Below are positions 23,680-32,090 of a DNA stretch of 64,000 nt, one piece after another. Position 1 is the stretch's first letter. Every line of letters begins with the position of its first letter. Below the pieces are notes generated by a model. It saw only the letters and a list, made by a program, of their open reading frames with translations. It ran no database searches and was not told the DNA's origin. The position numbers were made by a program, and so were the translations under genes. The DNA comes from Myxococcota bacterium. Its GTDB lineage: Bacteria > Myxococcota_A > UBA9160 > UBA6930. The stretch is from the NCBI GenBank assembly GCA_028277885.1, contig JANQFK010000053.1, forward strand, positions 1 through 64,000, read 5' to 3'.

Positions 23680-24933
23680 ATGGGGACGCGCGGCGAGGTG
23701 TTCCTCGCCCGACAGCCGATCCTGGATCGACGCACCCGCATCGTCGGGCACGAGATCCTGTATCGCGACGCCGCCGAGGCCGGTGCGGCGGAGATCCTCG
23801 ACTCCTCCCAGGCGTCGGCGCGGGTGATGCTCAACGCCTTCGGCTCCCTGGACGTGAAGTCGGTCCTGGGCTCGAAGACCGGCTTCTTCAACGTGGACGC
23901 CGAGCTGCTGGCCAGCGACATGGTCGAGAGCCTGCCGCGCCACCGCGTCGTGCTCGAGATCCTGGAGACCGTGAAGCCGGATCCCGAGCTGGCGCGTCGC
24001 TGCCGGCAGCTGCGGCGGCGGGGCTTCTCCCTGGCCCTCGACGACTACGTGCACGGCGATCCGCGCCATGAGCTCCTCGACCTGGTGCAGTACGTGAAGA
24101 TCGATCTGCCCGCGATCCCGCCGCGGGAGCTGGCCCGCCTGGTCGCCCGGCTCCGGGCCAAGGACGTGAAGCTCCTCGCCGAGAAGGTCGAGACCCAGGC
24201 GGAGTTCGAGCGCTGTCGCGAGCTCGGCTTCGATCTGTTCCAGGGCTACTACTTCGCGCGTCCCGCCACCCTGAGCGGCCGCTCCATCGATCCCGCCCGG
24301 GCCGCGGTGATGGAGCTGCTGCGCAAGCTCGCCCGCCACGCCGGCATCCCCGACCTCGCGGCGGACTTCAAGCGCAACGCGGACCTCGGCCTCACCCTGC
24401 TGCGCATCGTGAACTCGGTCGAGTTCGCCCGACGCCAGCGCATCCAGCACGTCGAGCAGGCCCTGATCCTGCTGGGCGAGCGCCGACTGCACCGCTGGCT
24501 CTCGCTGCTGCTCTTCGCCGGGGAGGACGGCACCGGGCTCGCCTCGCCGCTGCTCCAGACCGCGGCCAAGCGCGGCCGGCTCCTCGAGCTGCTGGCGCGC
24601 GAGACCGGCGGGGCCCTGTCCGGCCCCGACGGCGAGAGCCGCGCCTTCCTGACGGGCATGCTCTCCCTGGCCCACGTGCTGCTGGGCGTGCAGCGCAGCG
24701 CGGTGGTGGACTCGTTGAGCCTCGAGGAGGACATCGCGGCGGCGCTGCTCGAAGGGGAGGGCGACCTCGGCGCGCTCCTCGACCTGGCCGAGCGGGTGGA
24801 GCGCGCGGAGTTCGAGGCGGCCGAAGGGCACCTCGAGCACTTCGGGCTCTCCGCGGCGCAGCTCGCGAGCGCCGAGCTCGCGGCCTTCCGCTGGGCGAGC
24901 GGGCTGGAGAGCGCGAACGAGGAGTCGGACTGA
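23680..24933 (+). CDS. EAL-HDOD (YuxH-like) signalling protein with degenerate EAL domain
   Basis: This 417-residue cytosolic protein starts at ATG 23680, with GGGAGG 6 bases upstream. The N-terminal half (about 5-200) is an EAL-like domain: LARQPILDRRTRIVGHEILYRD, FNVDAELL, LEILETV, LDDYVHGD, VKIDLP, AEKVETQAE and FQGYYFARP. The EAL motif reads EIL and the DDFGTG loop reads DDYVHG, so phosphodiesterase activity is doubtful and c-di-GMP binding or a scaffold role is more likely. The second half (about 205-400) is an HDOD domain (LLRIVNSVEFARRQRIQHVEQALILLGERRLHRWLSLLLF). Such proteins act in motility and stress signalling. The gene is monocistronic, ending in a short hairpin before the transporter gene. 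Confidence 0.9.
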   Translation: MGTRGEVFLARQPILDRRTRIVGHEILYRDAAEAGAAEILDSSQASARVMLNAFGSLDVKSVLGSKTGFFNVDAELLASDMVESLPRHRVVLEILETVKPDPELARRCRQLRRRGFSLALDDYVHGDPRHELLDLVQYVKIDLPAIPPRELARLVARLRAKDVKLLAEKVETQAEFERCRELGFDLFQGYYFARPATLSGRSIDPARAAVMELLRKLARHAGIPDLAADFKRNADLGLTLLRIVNSVEFARRQRIQHVEQALILLGERRLHRWLSLLLFAGEDGTGLASPLLQTAAKRGRLLELLARETGGALSGPDGESRAFLTGMLSLAHVLLGVQRSAVVDSLSLEEDIAAALLEGEGDLGALLDLAERVERAEFEAAEGHLEHFGLSAAQLASAELAAFRWASGLESANEESD

Positions 24934-24940
24934 AGCCCGC

Positions 24941-24957
24941 GCCCAGGCCCCCTGGGC
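24941..24957 (+). terminator. Short hairpin between EAL-HDOD gene and transporter promoter
   Basis: GCCCAGG (24941-24947), loop CCC, CCTGGGC (24951-24957): 7-bp stem. It directly abuts the TATGCT box of the next gene, so it may terminate, regulate, or both. No T-run. Confidence 0.4.
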
Positions 24958-24963
24958 TATGCT
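24958..24963 (+). promoter_or_regulatory. Minus-10 box upstream of transporter gene and mini-ORF
   Basis: TATGCT, 6 bases before an ATG at 24970 that opens a 13-codon reading frame, and 57 bases before the GTG at 25021. Confidence 0.45.
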
Positions 24964-24969
24964 CGTTCG

Positions 24970-25011
24970 ATGCTCGAGATGCGGCCGCTCCCCCCCTGCG
25001 TGCGACGCTGA
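24970..25011 (+). CDS. Possible 13-codon leader ORF, in frame with the downstream transporter
   Basis: ATG 24970 opens MLEMRPLPPCVRR and stops at TGA 25009-25011; the frame is the same as that of the transporter beginning at GTG 25021. The ATG is 6 bases from a minus-10 box, the arrangement seen at true starts elsewhere in the window. It is either a leader peptide, or the original start of the transporter cut off by a stop (mutation or sequence error). Coding cannot be shown from 13 codons. Confidence 0.3.
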   Translation: MLEMRPLPPCVRR

Positions 25012-25020
25012 CGGCCCGCA

Positions 25021-26805
25021 GTGGCCGCGACCCGCTCCTCCTCCCCCTCTTCCCTCACGCGCACGGTGAAGATCGGCTACGCGGCCCCCAGCCTGGCCAT
25101 GGCGGGCATGGCGGTCCCGATCTTCATCTACATGAACAAGTTCTACGCCGACGTGGTGCTGGTGCCCCTCGGCTACCTGGCCCTCGCCATCGCGCTGGCC
25201 CGGGCCTTCGACGCCCTCACGGATCCGATGATGGGCTGGCTCTCGGACCGCACCCGCACCCGCTGGGGGCGCCGGCGGCCCTTCCTGTTCCTGGCGGCGC
25301 CGCTGGTCGCCGCCGGCTACGTGGCGCTCTTCAGCCCCCCGGCGAGCCTCTCCGAGGCGGCGGCGGGGGCCTGGTTCGCGGTGAGCTTCCTGCTCTTCTT
25401 CCTGTTCCACACCGTCTTCGTGATCCCCCACAACGCCCTGGGGCCGGAGCTGAGCCTCGACTACCACGAGCGCAGCAACCTGTTCGGCTGGCGCGAGGGG
25501 TTCGTGCTCGTCGGGACCCTGATGGGTGCCCTGCTGCCGGGCGTCCTCGAGACCGTGCTCGGCGACGCCCGCGCCGGCTACTCCGGCATGGCGATGGTGT
25601 TCGCGGCCCTCGCCGTGGGGCTGTCGATCCTCACCCTGGCGACGGTCCAGGAGCGCCGCGAGTACTCGCGGCGCTCGCCCAACCCCTTCGTGCCCGGGGT
25701 GCGCCGCGCCCTGCGCAACCGGCCCTTCCGGATCCTGCTGGGCAGCTACGTGGTGGGCAGCGTCACCGCCGCCATGCCGGGCACCCTGGTGCCGTTCTTC
25801 ATCACCTACGTGATGCGTCCCGAGCGGGTGGTGTTCTGGACCACCGTGGGCGTGGCGGGCTACTTCCTGGCCGGCCTCGTGGCGATCACGTTCTGGATCC
25901 GGCTCGCCGGGCGCCTTGGCAAGAAGCCCGTCTGGCTGGCGAGCATCGCGCTGCAGATCATCTCCCTGGGCGGAGCGTTCTTCCTGGGCGAGGGGCAGAT
26001 CGCGGCGGGGGCGGCGCTCTTCTCCCTCGCCGGCGTGGGCTTCGGGGGCCAGCTGTTCCTGACGCCCTCGATCCAGGCCGACGTGATCGACTACGACGAG
26101 CTCCACACGGGCCGTCGGCGCGAGGCCCAGTACGCGGCGCTCTGGGCCCTGCTCCCCAAGCTCCTGGCCATCCCCGGCGCCGCCATCCCGCTCTCGGTGA
26201 TCGGCGCCCTCGGCTACCGGCCCAACGCCGTGCAGTCGCCGGAGGTGGTCTTCGCCATCCGCGGCTTCTTCGCCGGGGTGCCGGTGATCTTCGCCTCGCT
26301 CTCCCTCCTGATCGCCTCGCGCTTCCCCATCGACGAGCGCATCCACCGGGCGATCCGCGACGGCATCGATCGCCACGCCCGGGGCGATTCCGCCCAGGAC
26401 CCGCTCACCGGCGCCGAGCTGCCGCCGCCGGGCGACCGCGAGGTCGCGGAGGAGACGGGCTGGTTGCTCGACCACCACTCCCCCGGCGAGCTGCGCCGCG
26501 CGCTGCGCCGGGGACCCGGGGTGCTGCTGCGCGACGCGCTGCTCGCCGCCGCCGGCGCCGCGGGCGTCGCGGCGGCAGCCGTCGCCCTGGGCGTCTCGCG
26601 CATCGAGGCGCTCCGCGACCCGCCGGGTCCCGTCCCCGTGGTCTCCATCGTGGTGGCGGGGATCGCGTTCTCCCTGGCCGTCTTCCACACCCTGCGCGTC
26701 CCCTCCGCCCGACGACTGATCCGGAACGGCGTGAAGCCCGAGGTGCTCCAGGCCCAGCTCGACGCCGTGGCCCGCGAGCGCGGGCTCCCACCGAGGCGGA
26801 CCTGA
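25021..26805 (+). CDS. GPH-family sugar:cation symporter-like MFS transporter with C-terminal extension
   Basis: This 594-residue inner-membrane transporter is of the glycoside-pentoside-hexuronide (MelB-like) type, with twelve predicted helices over residues 15-440. The signature is DALTDPMMGWLSDRTRTRWGRRRPF (about 65-90), with IPHNALGPELSLDYHERSNLFGWRE as the second family block. Residues 440-594 are an extra domain with two more hydrophobic segments (about 520-535 and 540-560) and a C-terminal RLIRNGVKPEVLQAQLDA. The extension is unusual. Substrate unknown. GTG 25021 has no ribosome site; an in-frame ATG lies upstream at 24970 but is separated by TGA, so the start is uncertain. Confidence 0.85.
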   Translation: MAATRSSSPSSLTRTVKIGYAAPSLAMAGMAVPIFIYMNKFYADVVLVPLGYLALAIALARAFDALTDPMMGWLSDRTRTRWGRRRPFLFLAAPLVAAGYVALFSPPASLSEAAAGAWFAVSFLLFFLFHTVFVIPHNALGPELSLDYHERSNLFGWREGFVLVGTLMGALLPGVLETVLGDARAGYSGMAMVFAALAVGLSILTLATVQERREYSRRSPNPFVPGVRRALRNRPFRILLGSYVVGSVTAAMPGTLVPFFITYVMRPERVVFWTTVGVAGYFLAGLVAITFWIRLAGRLGKKPVWLASIALQIISLGGAFFLGEGQIAAGAALFSLAGVGFGGQLFLTPSIQADVIDYDELHTGRRREAQYAALWALLPKLLAIPGAAIPLSVIGALGYRPNAVQSPEVVFAIRGFFAGVPVIFASLSLLIASRFPIDERIHRAIRDGIDRHARGDSAQDPLTGAELPPPGDREVAEETGWLLDHHSPGELRRALRRGPGVLLRDALLAAAGAAGVAAAAVALGVSRIEALRDPPGPVPVVSIVVAGIAFSLAVFHTLRVPSARRLIRNGVKPEVLQAQLDAVARERGLPPRRT

Positions 26806-26850
26806 GGTCGGGCTGCGCCCGACAGATCCCGAGGTCGGGCTGCGCCCGAC
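26804..26850. repeat. Two identical 20-base hairpin units in tandem
   Basis: GAGGTCGGGCTGCGCCCGAC occurs at 26804-26823 and again at 26831-26850. Each forms a 7-bp stem GTCGGGC/GCCCGAC with loop TGC. The first overlaps the transporter stop codon. A third, broken unit may follow (CCCGAGGCCGGG). Probable double terminator, possibly a relative of the dispersed repeat family. Confidence 0.7.
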
Positions 26851-26894
26851 GGGACCCGAGGCCGGGAACCGAGCCCGGAGCCGGCGGGAGTCGC

Positions 26895-26900
26895 TACCCT
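26895..26900 (+). promoter_or_regulatory. Minus-10 box, leaderless promoter of GMC oxidoreductase operon
   Basis: TACCCT, 8 bases before ATG 26909. Matches the TANNNT-to-start pattern of at least six other genes here. Confidence 0.4.
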
Positions 26901-26908
26901 CGGGCGCG

Positions 26909-27565
26909 ATGGTGCCCTGGGTCCTCGTCGGTGCGGTGGTGGGCTACGGGCTGGTGCGGGTGTTCGTCGGGCATCCCACACCGCCCGCCGGCCTGGGCCG
27001 GCTCGGGCGCGGCGAGGCCGCCTTCGTGGCCGCCGCCGCCGACGCCCTCTACCCGCCGGGCGGCGCGGTGCCGCCCTCGGGCTGCGAGGCGGGGATCCCC
27101 GGCTACGTGGACCGCTACCTCGACCGCGTGCCGCCGCAGACGCGCGGCCTGATGCGGGCGCTGTTCTTCCTGATGCAGCACGCGACGCTCTTCTTCCCGG
27201 CGCCGGGGCCGACCGGGTTCCGGCGCTTCTCGTCCCTGGATCACGACCAGCGCGTCGCGGTGCTGAGCGGCTGGGCGACGAGCCGCTTCTTCCCGCGCCG
27301 CTTCGCCTTCACGAGCCTGCGCGCCGTGCTCACCATGGGCTACTTCGCGGATCCCGAGGTGCTGCGCCGCCTGGGCCTCGCCCCCTACGCGTTCGAGACG
27401 CCGGTGTGCGAGGCGGACCTGCTGTATCCGCCCATCGGCTCGCCGCCCGAGGCCATCGCGCACCGTCCCGAGGACGTGAGCCGTCCCTCGGCGCCGCCGC
27501 CTCCCCTCGACCTCGACGGTCCGCTGCACCCGGACTACCGCGAGCCCGCCGGGGCGCGCCCGTGA
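26909..27565 (+). CDS. Gluconate 2-dehydrogenase subunit 3-like partner of GMC oxidoreductase
   Basis: This 218-residue protein has an N-terminal membrane or signal segment (residues 2-20, VPWVLVGAVVGYGLVRVFVG). Its body, with EAAFVAAAADALYPPGGAVPPSGCEAGIPGYVDRYLDRVPPQTRGLMRALFFL, resembles the small subunit (subunit 3) of membrane-bound flavoprotein dehydrogenases. That subunit assists export or assembly of the large flavin subunit. It lacks a clear Tat motif. It overlaps the GMC oxidoreductase gene by 4 bases (GTGA), so the pair is coupled. Proteins of this kind are often annotated as hypothetical; the subunit role is inferred from order and weak similarity. The C-terminal 60 residues are Pro-rich. 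Confidence 0.65.
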   Translation: MVPWVLVGAVVGYGLVRVFVGHPTPPAGLGRLGRGEAAFVAAAADALYPPGGAVPPSGCEAGIPGYVDRYLDRVPPQTRGLMRALFFLMQHATLFFPAPGPTGFRRFSSLDHDQRVAVLSGWATSRFFPRRFAFTSLRAVLTMGYFADPEVLRRLGLAPYAFETPVCEADLLYPPIGSPPEAIAHRPEDVSRPSAPPPPLDLDGPLHPDYREPAGARP

Positions 27566-29097
27566 GCGCCGCGGGGTCCGGCGAGGTCCGGGTCTTCGCC
27601 CAGTACGACCGGGATTTCACCGAGCAGGCCGACGTCGTCGTGGTGGGCTCGGGCCCCTGCGGCTCGGTGGTGGCCAAGGAGCTCGCCTGCGCGGGACGCG
27701 ACGTGGTGCTCCTCGAGGAGGGGCCCCCGTTCACGCCGGCGGACTTCGTGCTCGACGGCGCCACCTCGATGGCGCGCACGATGCGCGAGGGCGGCCTGCG
27801 CGCCACCCGCGGCACGGTGATGCCCACCATGCAGGCGATCGCGCTCGGCGGCGGCTCCCTGGTCAACTCCGCGATCTGCGCCCGGGCGCCGGACTTCGTG
27901 CTCGACGACTGGTGCGAGCGCTTCTCCCTCGAGGCGACGACCCGCCGCGACCTCGACCCCCACTACGACGCGGTGGAGAAGTTCCTCGGCATCGCGCCGA
28001 CGCCGGACGCCGTCCAGGGCCAGCGCAACCTGCTGTTCCGCGACGGCTGCGACGCCCTCGGCTGGTCGAGCGAGCCCATCGCGCGCAACGTGCGCGGCTG
28101 CCGCGGCAGCGGCGAGTGCTTCACCGGCTGCCGCGCCCGGGCCAAGCAGTCCATGGACGTCAGCTACGTGCCCGCGGCGATCCGCGCCGGCGCGCGGGTG
28201 CTCACCTCCCTCCAGGTGCAGCGCGTACTCTCCGACGGTCGCCGCGTCACCGGGGTGGAGGGGCAGGTGGTGGCGCCGTTCCGCGGCTCCCCGAGCCACC
28301 GCTTCCGCGTGGACGCCCGCTGCGTGGTCCTGGCCGCGGGCTGCATGGCCACGCCGGTGATCCTCCAGAAGAGCGACGACCTCGCCAACGGCTCCGGCCA
28401 GGTCGGGGAGAACCTCCAGTTCCATCCCGGCGTCTCGATCATGGGCGTGTTCCCGGACCCCGTGAGCCCGCAGTTCGGCGCGACCCAGGGCTACCAGAGC
28501 CTCCAGTTCATCCGCGACGGCTTCAAGCTGGAGACGCTGTGGGCGCCGCCGGGCGTGCTGGCCACGCGGCTGCCCGGCTTCGGGCACGCGCTCAAGCACA
28601 CCCTCGCCGAGATCCCGCGCGCGGCGGTGTGGGACGCCATCGCCAGCACCCACCGCTCCCTGGGCCGGGTGCGGGCGCGCCGCGGCTCCATGGATCCGGC
28701 CCTCACCTGGCACCTGCATCCCGAGGACGTGCCCATCCTGCGCCACGCCCTCGCGGTGATCGCCGAGATCTTCTTCGCCGCCGGCGCCGAGAAGATCGTG
28801 CCCGGCGTCCACGGGCTGCCCGAGGTGATGCACGACCGCGACGAGGCACGGGTGCTGGGGAGCGGGAGCTACGGCGGCAAGGCCCTCACCTTCGCCTCGA
28901 CCCACGCCTTCTGCACCACCCGCATGCACGGTGACCCCCGCCAGGGCGTGGTGGACGAGCTCGGCCGCAGCCACGACGTCGAGAACCTCTACATCACCGA
29001 CACCGGGACCTACCCGCGCTGCACCAGCGTGAACCCGATGTTCACCGGCATGGCGCTGGCCCATCGCACCGCGCTCCACCTCGCCGAGCGGCTCTGA
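27562..29097 (+). CDS. GMC-family flavin oxidoreductase
   Basis: This 511-residue FAD-dependent glucose-methanol-choline oxidoreductase starts at GTG 27562, overlapping the previous stop. The dinucleotide motif is VVVGSGPCGSVVAKELA (about 22-38), followed by LEEGPPF, the second FAD block AIALGGGSLVNSAI, and the C-terminal YITDTGTYPRCTSVNPMFTGMALAHRTA. A conserved Cys/Gly cluster NVRGCRGSGECFTGC (about 176-190) is typical of the membrane-linked alcohol or sterol-oxidising branch. The substrate is likely an alcohol or sterol-like hydroxyl compound, undetermined. With the upstream small subunit it would pass electrons to a membrane acceptor. No twin-arginine signal is present on this chain. Confidence 0.92.
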   Translation: MSAAGSGEVRVFAQYDRDFTEQADVVVVGSGPCGSVVAKELACAGRDVVLLEEGPPFTPADFVLDGATSMARTMREGGLRATRGTVMPTMQAIALGGGSLVNSAICARAPDFVLDDWCERFSLEATTRRDLDPHYDAVEKFLGIAPTPDAVQGQRNLLFRDGCDALGWSSEPIARNVRGCRGSGECFTGCRARAKQSMDVSYVPAAIRAGARVLTSLQVQRVLSDGRRVTGVEGQVVAPFRGSPSHRFRVDARCVVLAAGCMATPVILQKSDDLANGSGQVGENLQFHPGVSIMGVFPDPVSPQFGATQGYQSLQFIRDGFKLETLWAPPGVLATRLPGFGHALKHTLAEIPRAAVWDAIASTHRSLGRVRARRGSMDPALTWHLHPEDVPILRHALAVIAEIFFAAGAEKIVPGVHGLPEVMHDRDEARVLGSGSYGGKALTFASTHAFCTTRMHGDPRQGVVDELGRSHDVENLYITDTGTYPRCTSVNPMFTGMALAHRTALHLAERL

Positions 29098-29111
29098 CGG
29101 GAATCGTCGGG

Positions 29112-29900
29112 GTGATCGAAGCCGTCTGCGAGACCCTCGACACCTACCTGGCGCTGGGCAACGCCTGGAGCGAGACGCCGGACGCCGCCTTCGTCACCTG
29201 CCCCGAGGCGCCGCGCATCCGCGACGCGAACCACGTCTGCCGGGTCCGGGCGGAGAGCCCCGAGGCCGTCGCCGGGGTGCTGGAGGAGGCCGAGCGTCGC
29301 TTCGCAGGCCTTCGCCACCGCATGTTCTTCTGCGACCCGCGCACCCCCGCGCCCTTCGAGGCGCGCCTCGCCCTCGAGGACTACCGGCGCGACGCCGACC
29401 TCCAGCTCCTCCTCGAGGGCGAGCTGCGGGCCGCTCCGCCCCGGGTGGAGATCCGCGCCGCCGAGGACGACGCGGACTGGGCGCGCATCGAGGTGCTGAC
29501 CCGGCTCGACCACGAGGAGGAGATGAAGCTCGAGCAGCGTCCCGTCACCGACCTCGAGGTGACGCGCCACCTGGTGGGGCGCCGTCGCGCCAAGGGCCCG
29601 GAGTTGACCACCTGGCTGGCCCGGGTCGACGGCACCGACTGCGCCTGCTTCTCCTCGTGGCCCGGTCGCAACGGGGTCGGCAAGGTCGAGGACCTCTACA
29701 CCCATCCCGACTTCCGGCGCCGCGGCATCGCGACGGCGCTGATCGCCCACGCCGTGGACGCGGCCCGCCAGGGCGGCGCCTCGGCGGTGGTGATCGGTGC
29801 ACGGACCGACGACCACCCGAAGCGGCTCTACGCCCGACTCGGGTTCCGTCCGCTTCTACTGCGCCGATCCTGGCTCAGGATCCTTCCGACCGAGGCTTGA
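29112..29900 (+). CDS. GNAT-family N-acetyltransferase
   Basis: This 262-residue protein starts at GTG 29112, 14 bases after the oxidoreductase stop, so it is probably in the same operon. The acetyl-CoA binding motif A is VEDLYTHPDFRRRGIATALIAHAV (about 194-217), followed by GASAVVIGARTDDHPKRLYARLGFRP, the usual GNAT end. The N-terminal 110 residues (YLALGNAWSETPDAAFVTCPEAPRIRDAN) form an extra domain seen in some two-domain GNATs. The substrate is unknown. Modification of the product of the oxidoreductase or self-protection are both possible but unsupported. Confidence 0.88.
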   Translation: MIEAVCETLDTYLALGNAWSETPDAAFVTCPEAPRIRDANHVCRVRAESPEAVAGVLEEAERRFAGLRHRMFFCDPRTPAPFEARLALEDYRRDADLQLLLEGELRAAPPRVEIRAAEDDADWARIEVLTRLDHEEEMKLEQRPVTDLEVTRHLVGRRRAKGPELTTWLARVDGTDCACFSSWPGRNGVGKVEDLYTHPDFRRRGIATALIAHAVDAARQGGASAVVIGARTDDHPKRLYARLGFRPLLLRRSWLRILPTEA

Positions 29901-29944
29901 TCCCCCCACATCCCGAACCTCCAATTCGGTGCGCCTGGAGAGAC

Positions 29945-29970
29945 TCAAGTAGGGGGGTTGGGCTCCCGAT
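29945..29970 (+). promoter_or_regulatory. Sigma28-like promoter of the TonB receptor-YfiR-MCP operon
   Basis: TCAAGT (29945-29950), 14 bases, CCCGAT (29965-29970). Transcription would start near 29977, about 70 bases before the ATG at 30048, and drive all three genes. Confidence 0.55.
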
Positions 29971-30047
29971 CTGCCCACTGGCTGCATCCAGGTGTGACCG
30001 GGGGCACGCATCGCGTCCTCGCTCGACACCGGGCAAGGAGGGATGCC

Positions 30048-32090
30048 ATGCCCGACCCGAATCGACGCCGCGCGATCCTCACCGGGCTCGTTGCCCTCGG
30101 GATCCTGGCCGCAAGCCCGGCCGGGGCCGGAACCCCGCCGGTCTCCGCGGGCGATCTCGCCGAGCTGAGCCTGGAAGCGCTGATGGACCTCGAGGTCACC
30201 TCGGTCTCCAAGAAGGCCAGCAAGCTCTCGGACTCGCCGGCCGCGATCTACGTCATCACCAACGAGGACATCCGCCGCTCCGGCGCGACCAGCATCCCCG
30301 AGGCCCTGCGCATGGTTCCGGGCGTGCAGGTGGCCCAGATCTCCGCCAACCGCTGGGCCATCAGCGCGCGCGGCTTCAACGGCGAGTTCGCCAACAAGCT
30401 GCTGGTGCTGATCGACGGCCGCAGCGTCTACACGCCCCTCTTCTCCGGCGTCTTCTGGGACGTCCAGGACGTGATGCTCGAGGACATCGATCGCGTCGAG
30501 GTGATCCGCGGGCCCGGCGCGACCCTGTGGGGCGCCAACGCGGTGAACGGCGTGATCAACATCATCACCCGCACCGCGGAGGAGACCCAGGGAGGCCTCG
30601 TCAGCACCGGCTTCGGCAGCGAGGAGCGCGGCTTCGGCTCCTTCCGCTGGGGCGGCGAGGCGGCGGAGGGCCTCCACTACCGGGTCTACGGCAAGTACTT
30701 CGACCGCGACTCCTTCAAGGACATGAACGGCAACAACGCCCGGGACGAGTGGGAGGTCACTCGCGGCGGCTTCCGCATGGACTGGGACGTCGACGAGGAC
30801 GACCTCCTCACGTTCCAGGGCGACTTCTACCGGGGCGAGGTCGGCGAGCGCCACCTCACCGTGGACGCCCTGGTGCCGGCCCCGGCCACCACCCTGCGCA
30901 ACGAGGACGTGGACATCGAGGGCTGGAACGTGCTGGGTCGCTGGACCCACACCTTCTCGCCGACCTCCGAGGGAAGCGTCCAGTTCTACGCGGACCGGAC
31001 CAAGCGCGACATCGAGTTCGCGTCGGAGGCCCGGGACACCCTGGACCTCGACCTGCAGCACCGCTTCGGCGTGGGCGACCGCCACGACGTGGTCTGGGGC
31101 GGCGGCTTCCGCTGGACCAAGGATCGCACCCAGGACAGCCTGCGCGTCCACTTCACCCCGGAGCAGCGCCGCGACAGCCTGCTCAGCGCCTTCGTCCAGG
31201 ACGAGATCGAGCTGATCGAGAACCGGCTCTCCTTCACCCTGGGCTCGAAGTTCGAGTACAACGACTACACGGGGTTCGAGTACCAGCCCAGCGGGCGCCT
31301 GCTCTACAAGCCCCACGAGCACCACACGCTCTGGAGCTCCGTGGCCCGGGCCGTGCGGACGCCCTCGCGGGCCGACGACGACGTCTCCCTGGTGCAGGAC
31401 ATCGCGCCCCCGGGCGGCCCGCCGCTGTTCTTGGGCACGGACCAGATCATCCAGCTGGACGGCAACACGGACATCACGTCCGAGCGGATGCTGGCCTACG
31501 AGGCGGGCTACCGGTACATCCCGTCGCCCCGGTTCTCCGCGGACCTCGCGCTCTTCTACAACGACTACTCGAACCTGCGCAGCGTCGAGGGCGTGGGGGC
31601 GGACTTCGTCACCGCCGCGCCGAGCGTGATCGTCCTCAGCACCTTCGGCAACAACTTCAGCGGTCGCGCCTACGGCGCCGAGCTGGCCAGCCAGTGGGAG
31701 GTGCGCCCCTGGTGGCGGATCAGCGGCAGCTACTCCTTCATCAACCTCGACCTGAACGCCGAGAGCGACTCCGCGGACGTGACCACCGAGATGGGCGAGG
31801 AGGGCAACGTCCCGACCCACATGTTCCACCTGCGCTCCTTCGTGGACCTGCCGCGCAACTTCGAGTTCGACACGCTGCTCTACTACGTGGAGAACCTCTC
31901 CCAGGGCGACGTCGAGAGCTACGTGCGCGTGGATGCCCGCCTGGGCTGGCGGGCTCGCGACGACCTGCGCCTCAGTCTGGTGATGCAGAACCTGCAGGAC
32001 AGCCGCCATGCGGAGTTCAACGACACGCTGCTCTGGCCGTCCAGCGAGGTCGAGCGAGCCGTCTACGGAAAGCTGGAGTGGACGTTCTAG
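30048..32090 (+). CDS. TonB-dependent outer membrane receptor (plug plus barrel)
   Basis: This 680-residue outer-membrane receptor starts at ATG 30048, with a strong AAGGAGG 7 bases upstream. A cleavable signal peptide spans about residues 1-27 (RRRAILTGLVALGILAASPAGA). The plug domain starts at LSLEALMDLEVTSVSKKASKLSDSPAAIYVITNEDIRRSGATSIPEALRMVPGVQV and runs to about residue 170. The 22-strand beta-barrel follows, ending in aromatic SEVERAVYGKLEWTF with terminal Phe. The start of the mature protein (LTELSLEELM-like) matches a receptor subgroup that lacks a classic TonB box and is often found next to YfiR genes and sensor kinases. Substrate unknown; it may work as a signal receptor rather than a nutrient importer. 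It overlaps the YfiR gene by 13 bases. Confidence 0.93.
   Translation: MPDPNRRRAILTGLVALGILAASPAGAGTPPVSAGDLAELSLEALMDLEVTSVSKKASKLSDSPAAIYVITNEDIRRSGATSIPEALRMVPGVQVAQISANRWAISARGFNGEFANKLLVLIDGRSVYTPLFSGVFWDVQDVMLEDIDRVEVIRGPGATLWGANAVNGVINIITRTAEETQGGLVSTGFGSEERGFGSFRWGGEAAEGLHYRVYGKYFDRDSFKDMNGNNARDEWEVTRGGFRMDWDVDEDDLLTFQGDFYRGEVGERHLTVDALVPAPATTLRNEDVDIEGWNVLGRWTHTFSPTSEGSVQFYADRTKRDIEFASEARDTLDLDLQHRFGVGDRHDVVWGGGFRWTKDRTQDSLRVHFTPEQRRDSLLSAFVQDEIELIENRLSFTLGSKFEYNDYTGFEYQPSGRLLYKPHEHHTLWSSVARAVRTPSRADDDVSLVQDIAPPGGPPLFLGTDQIIQLDGNTDITSERMLAYEAGYRYIPSPRFSADLALFYNDYSNLRSVEGVGADFVTAAPSVIVLSTFGNNFSGRAYGAELASQWEVRPWWRISGSYSFINLDLNAESDSADVTTEMGEEGNVPTHMFHLRSFVDLPRNFEFDTLLYYVENLSQGDVESYVRVDARLGWRARDDLRLSLVMQNLQDSRHAEFNDTLLWPSSEVERAVYGKLEWTF

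Noticed and set aside
29901-29960. Structured leader or riboswitch before the TonB receptor (C6 at 29902-29907 and G6 at 29952-29957; GCCCACTGG nearby)
   Set aside because: The expected start of transcription (after 29970) lies downstream of the pairing partners, and no B12-box or other riboswitch core is present.
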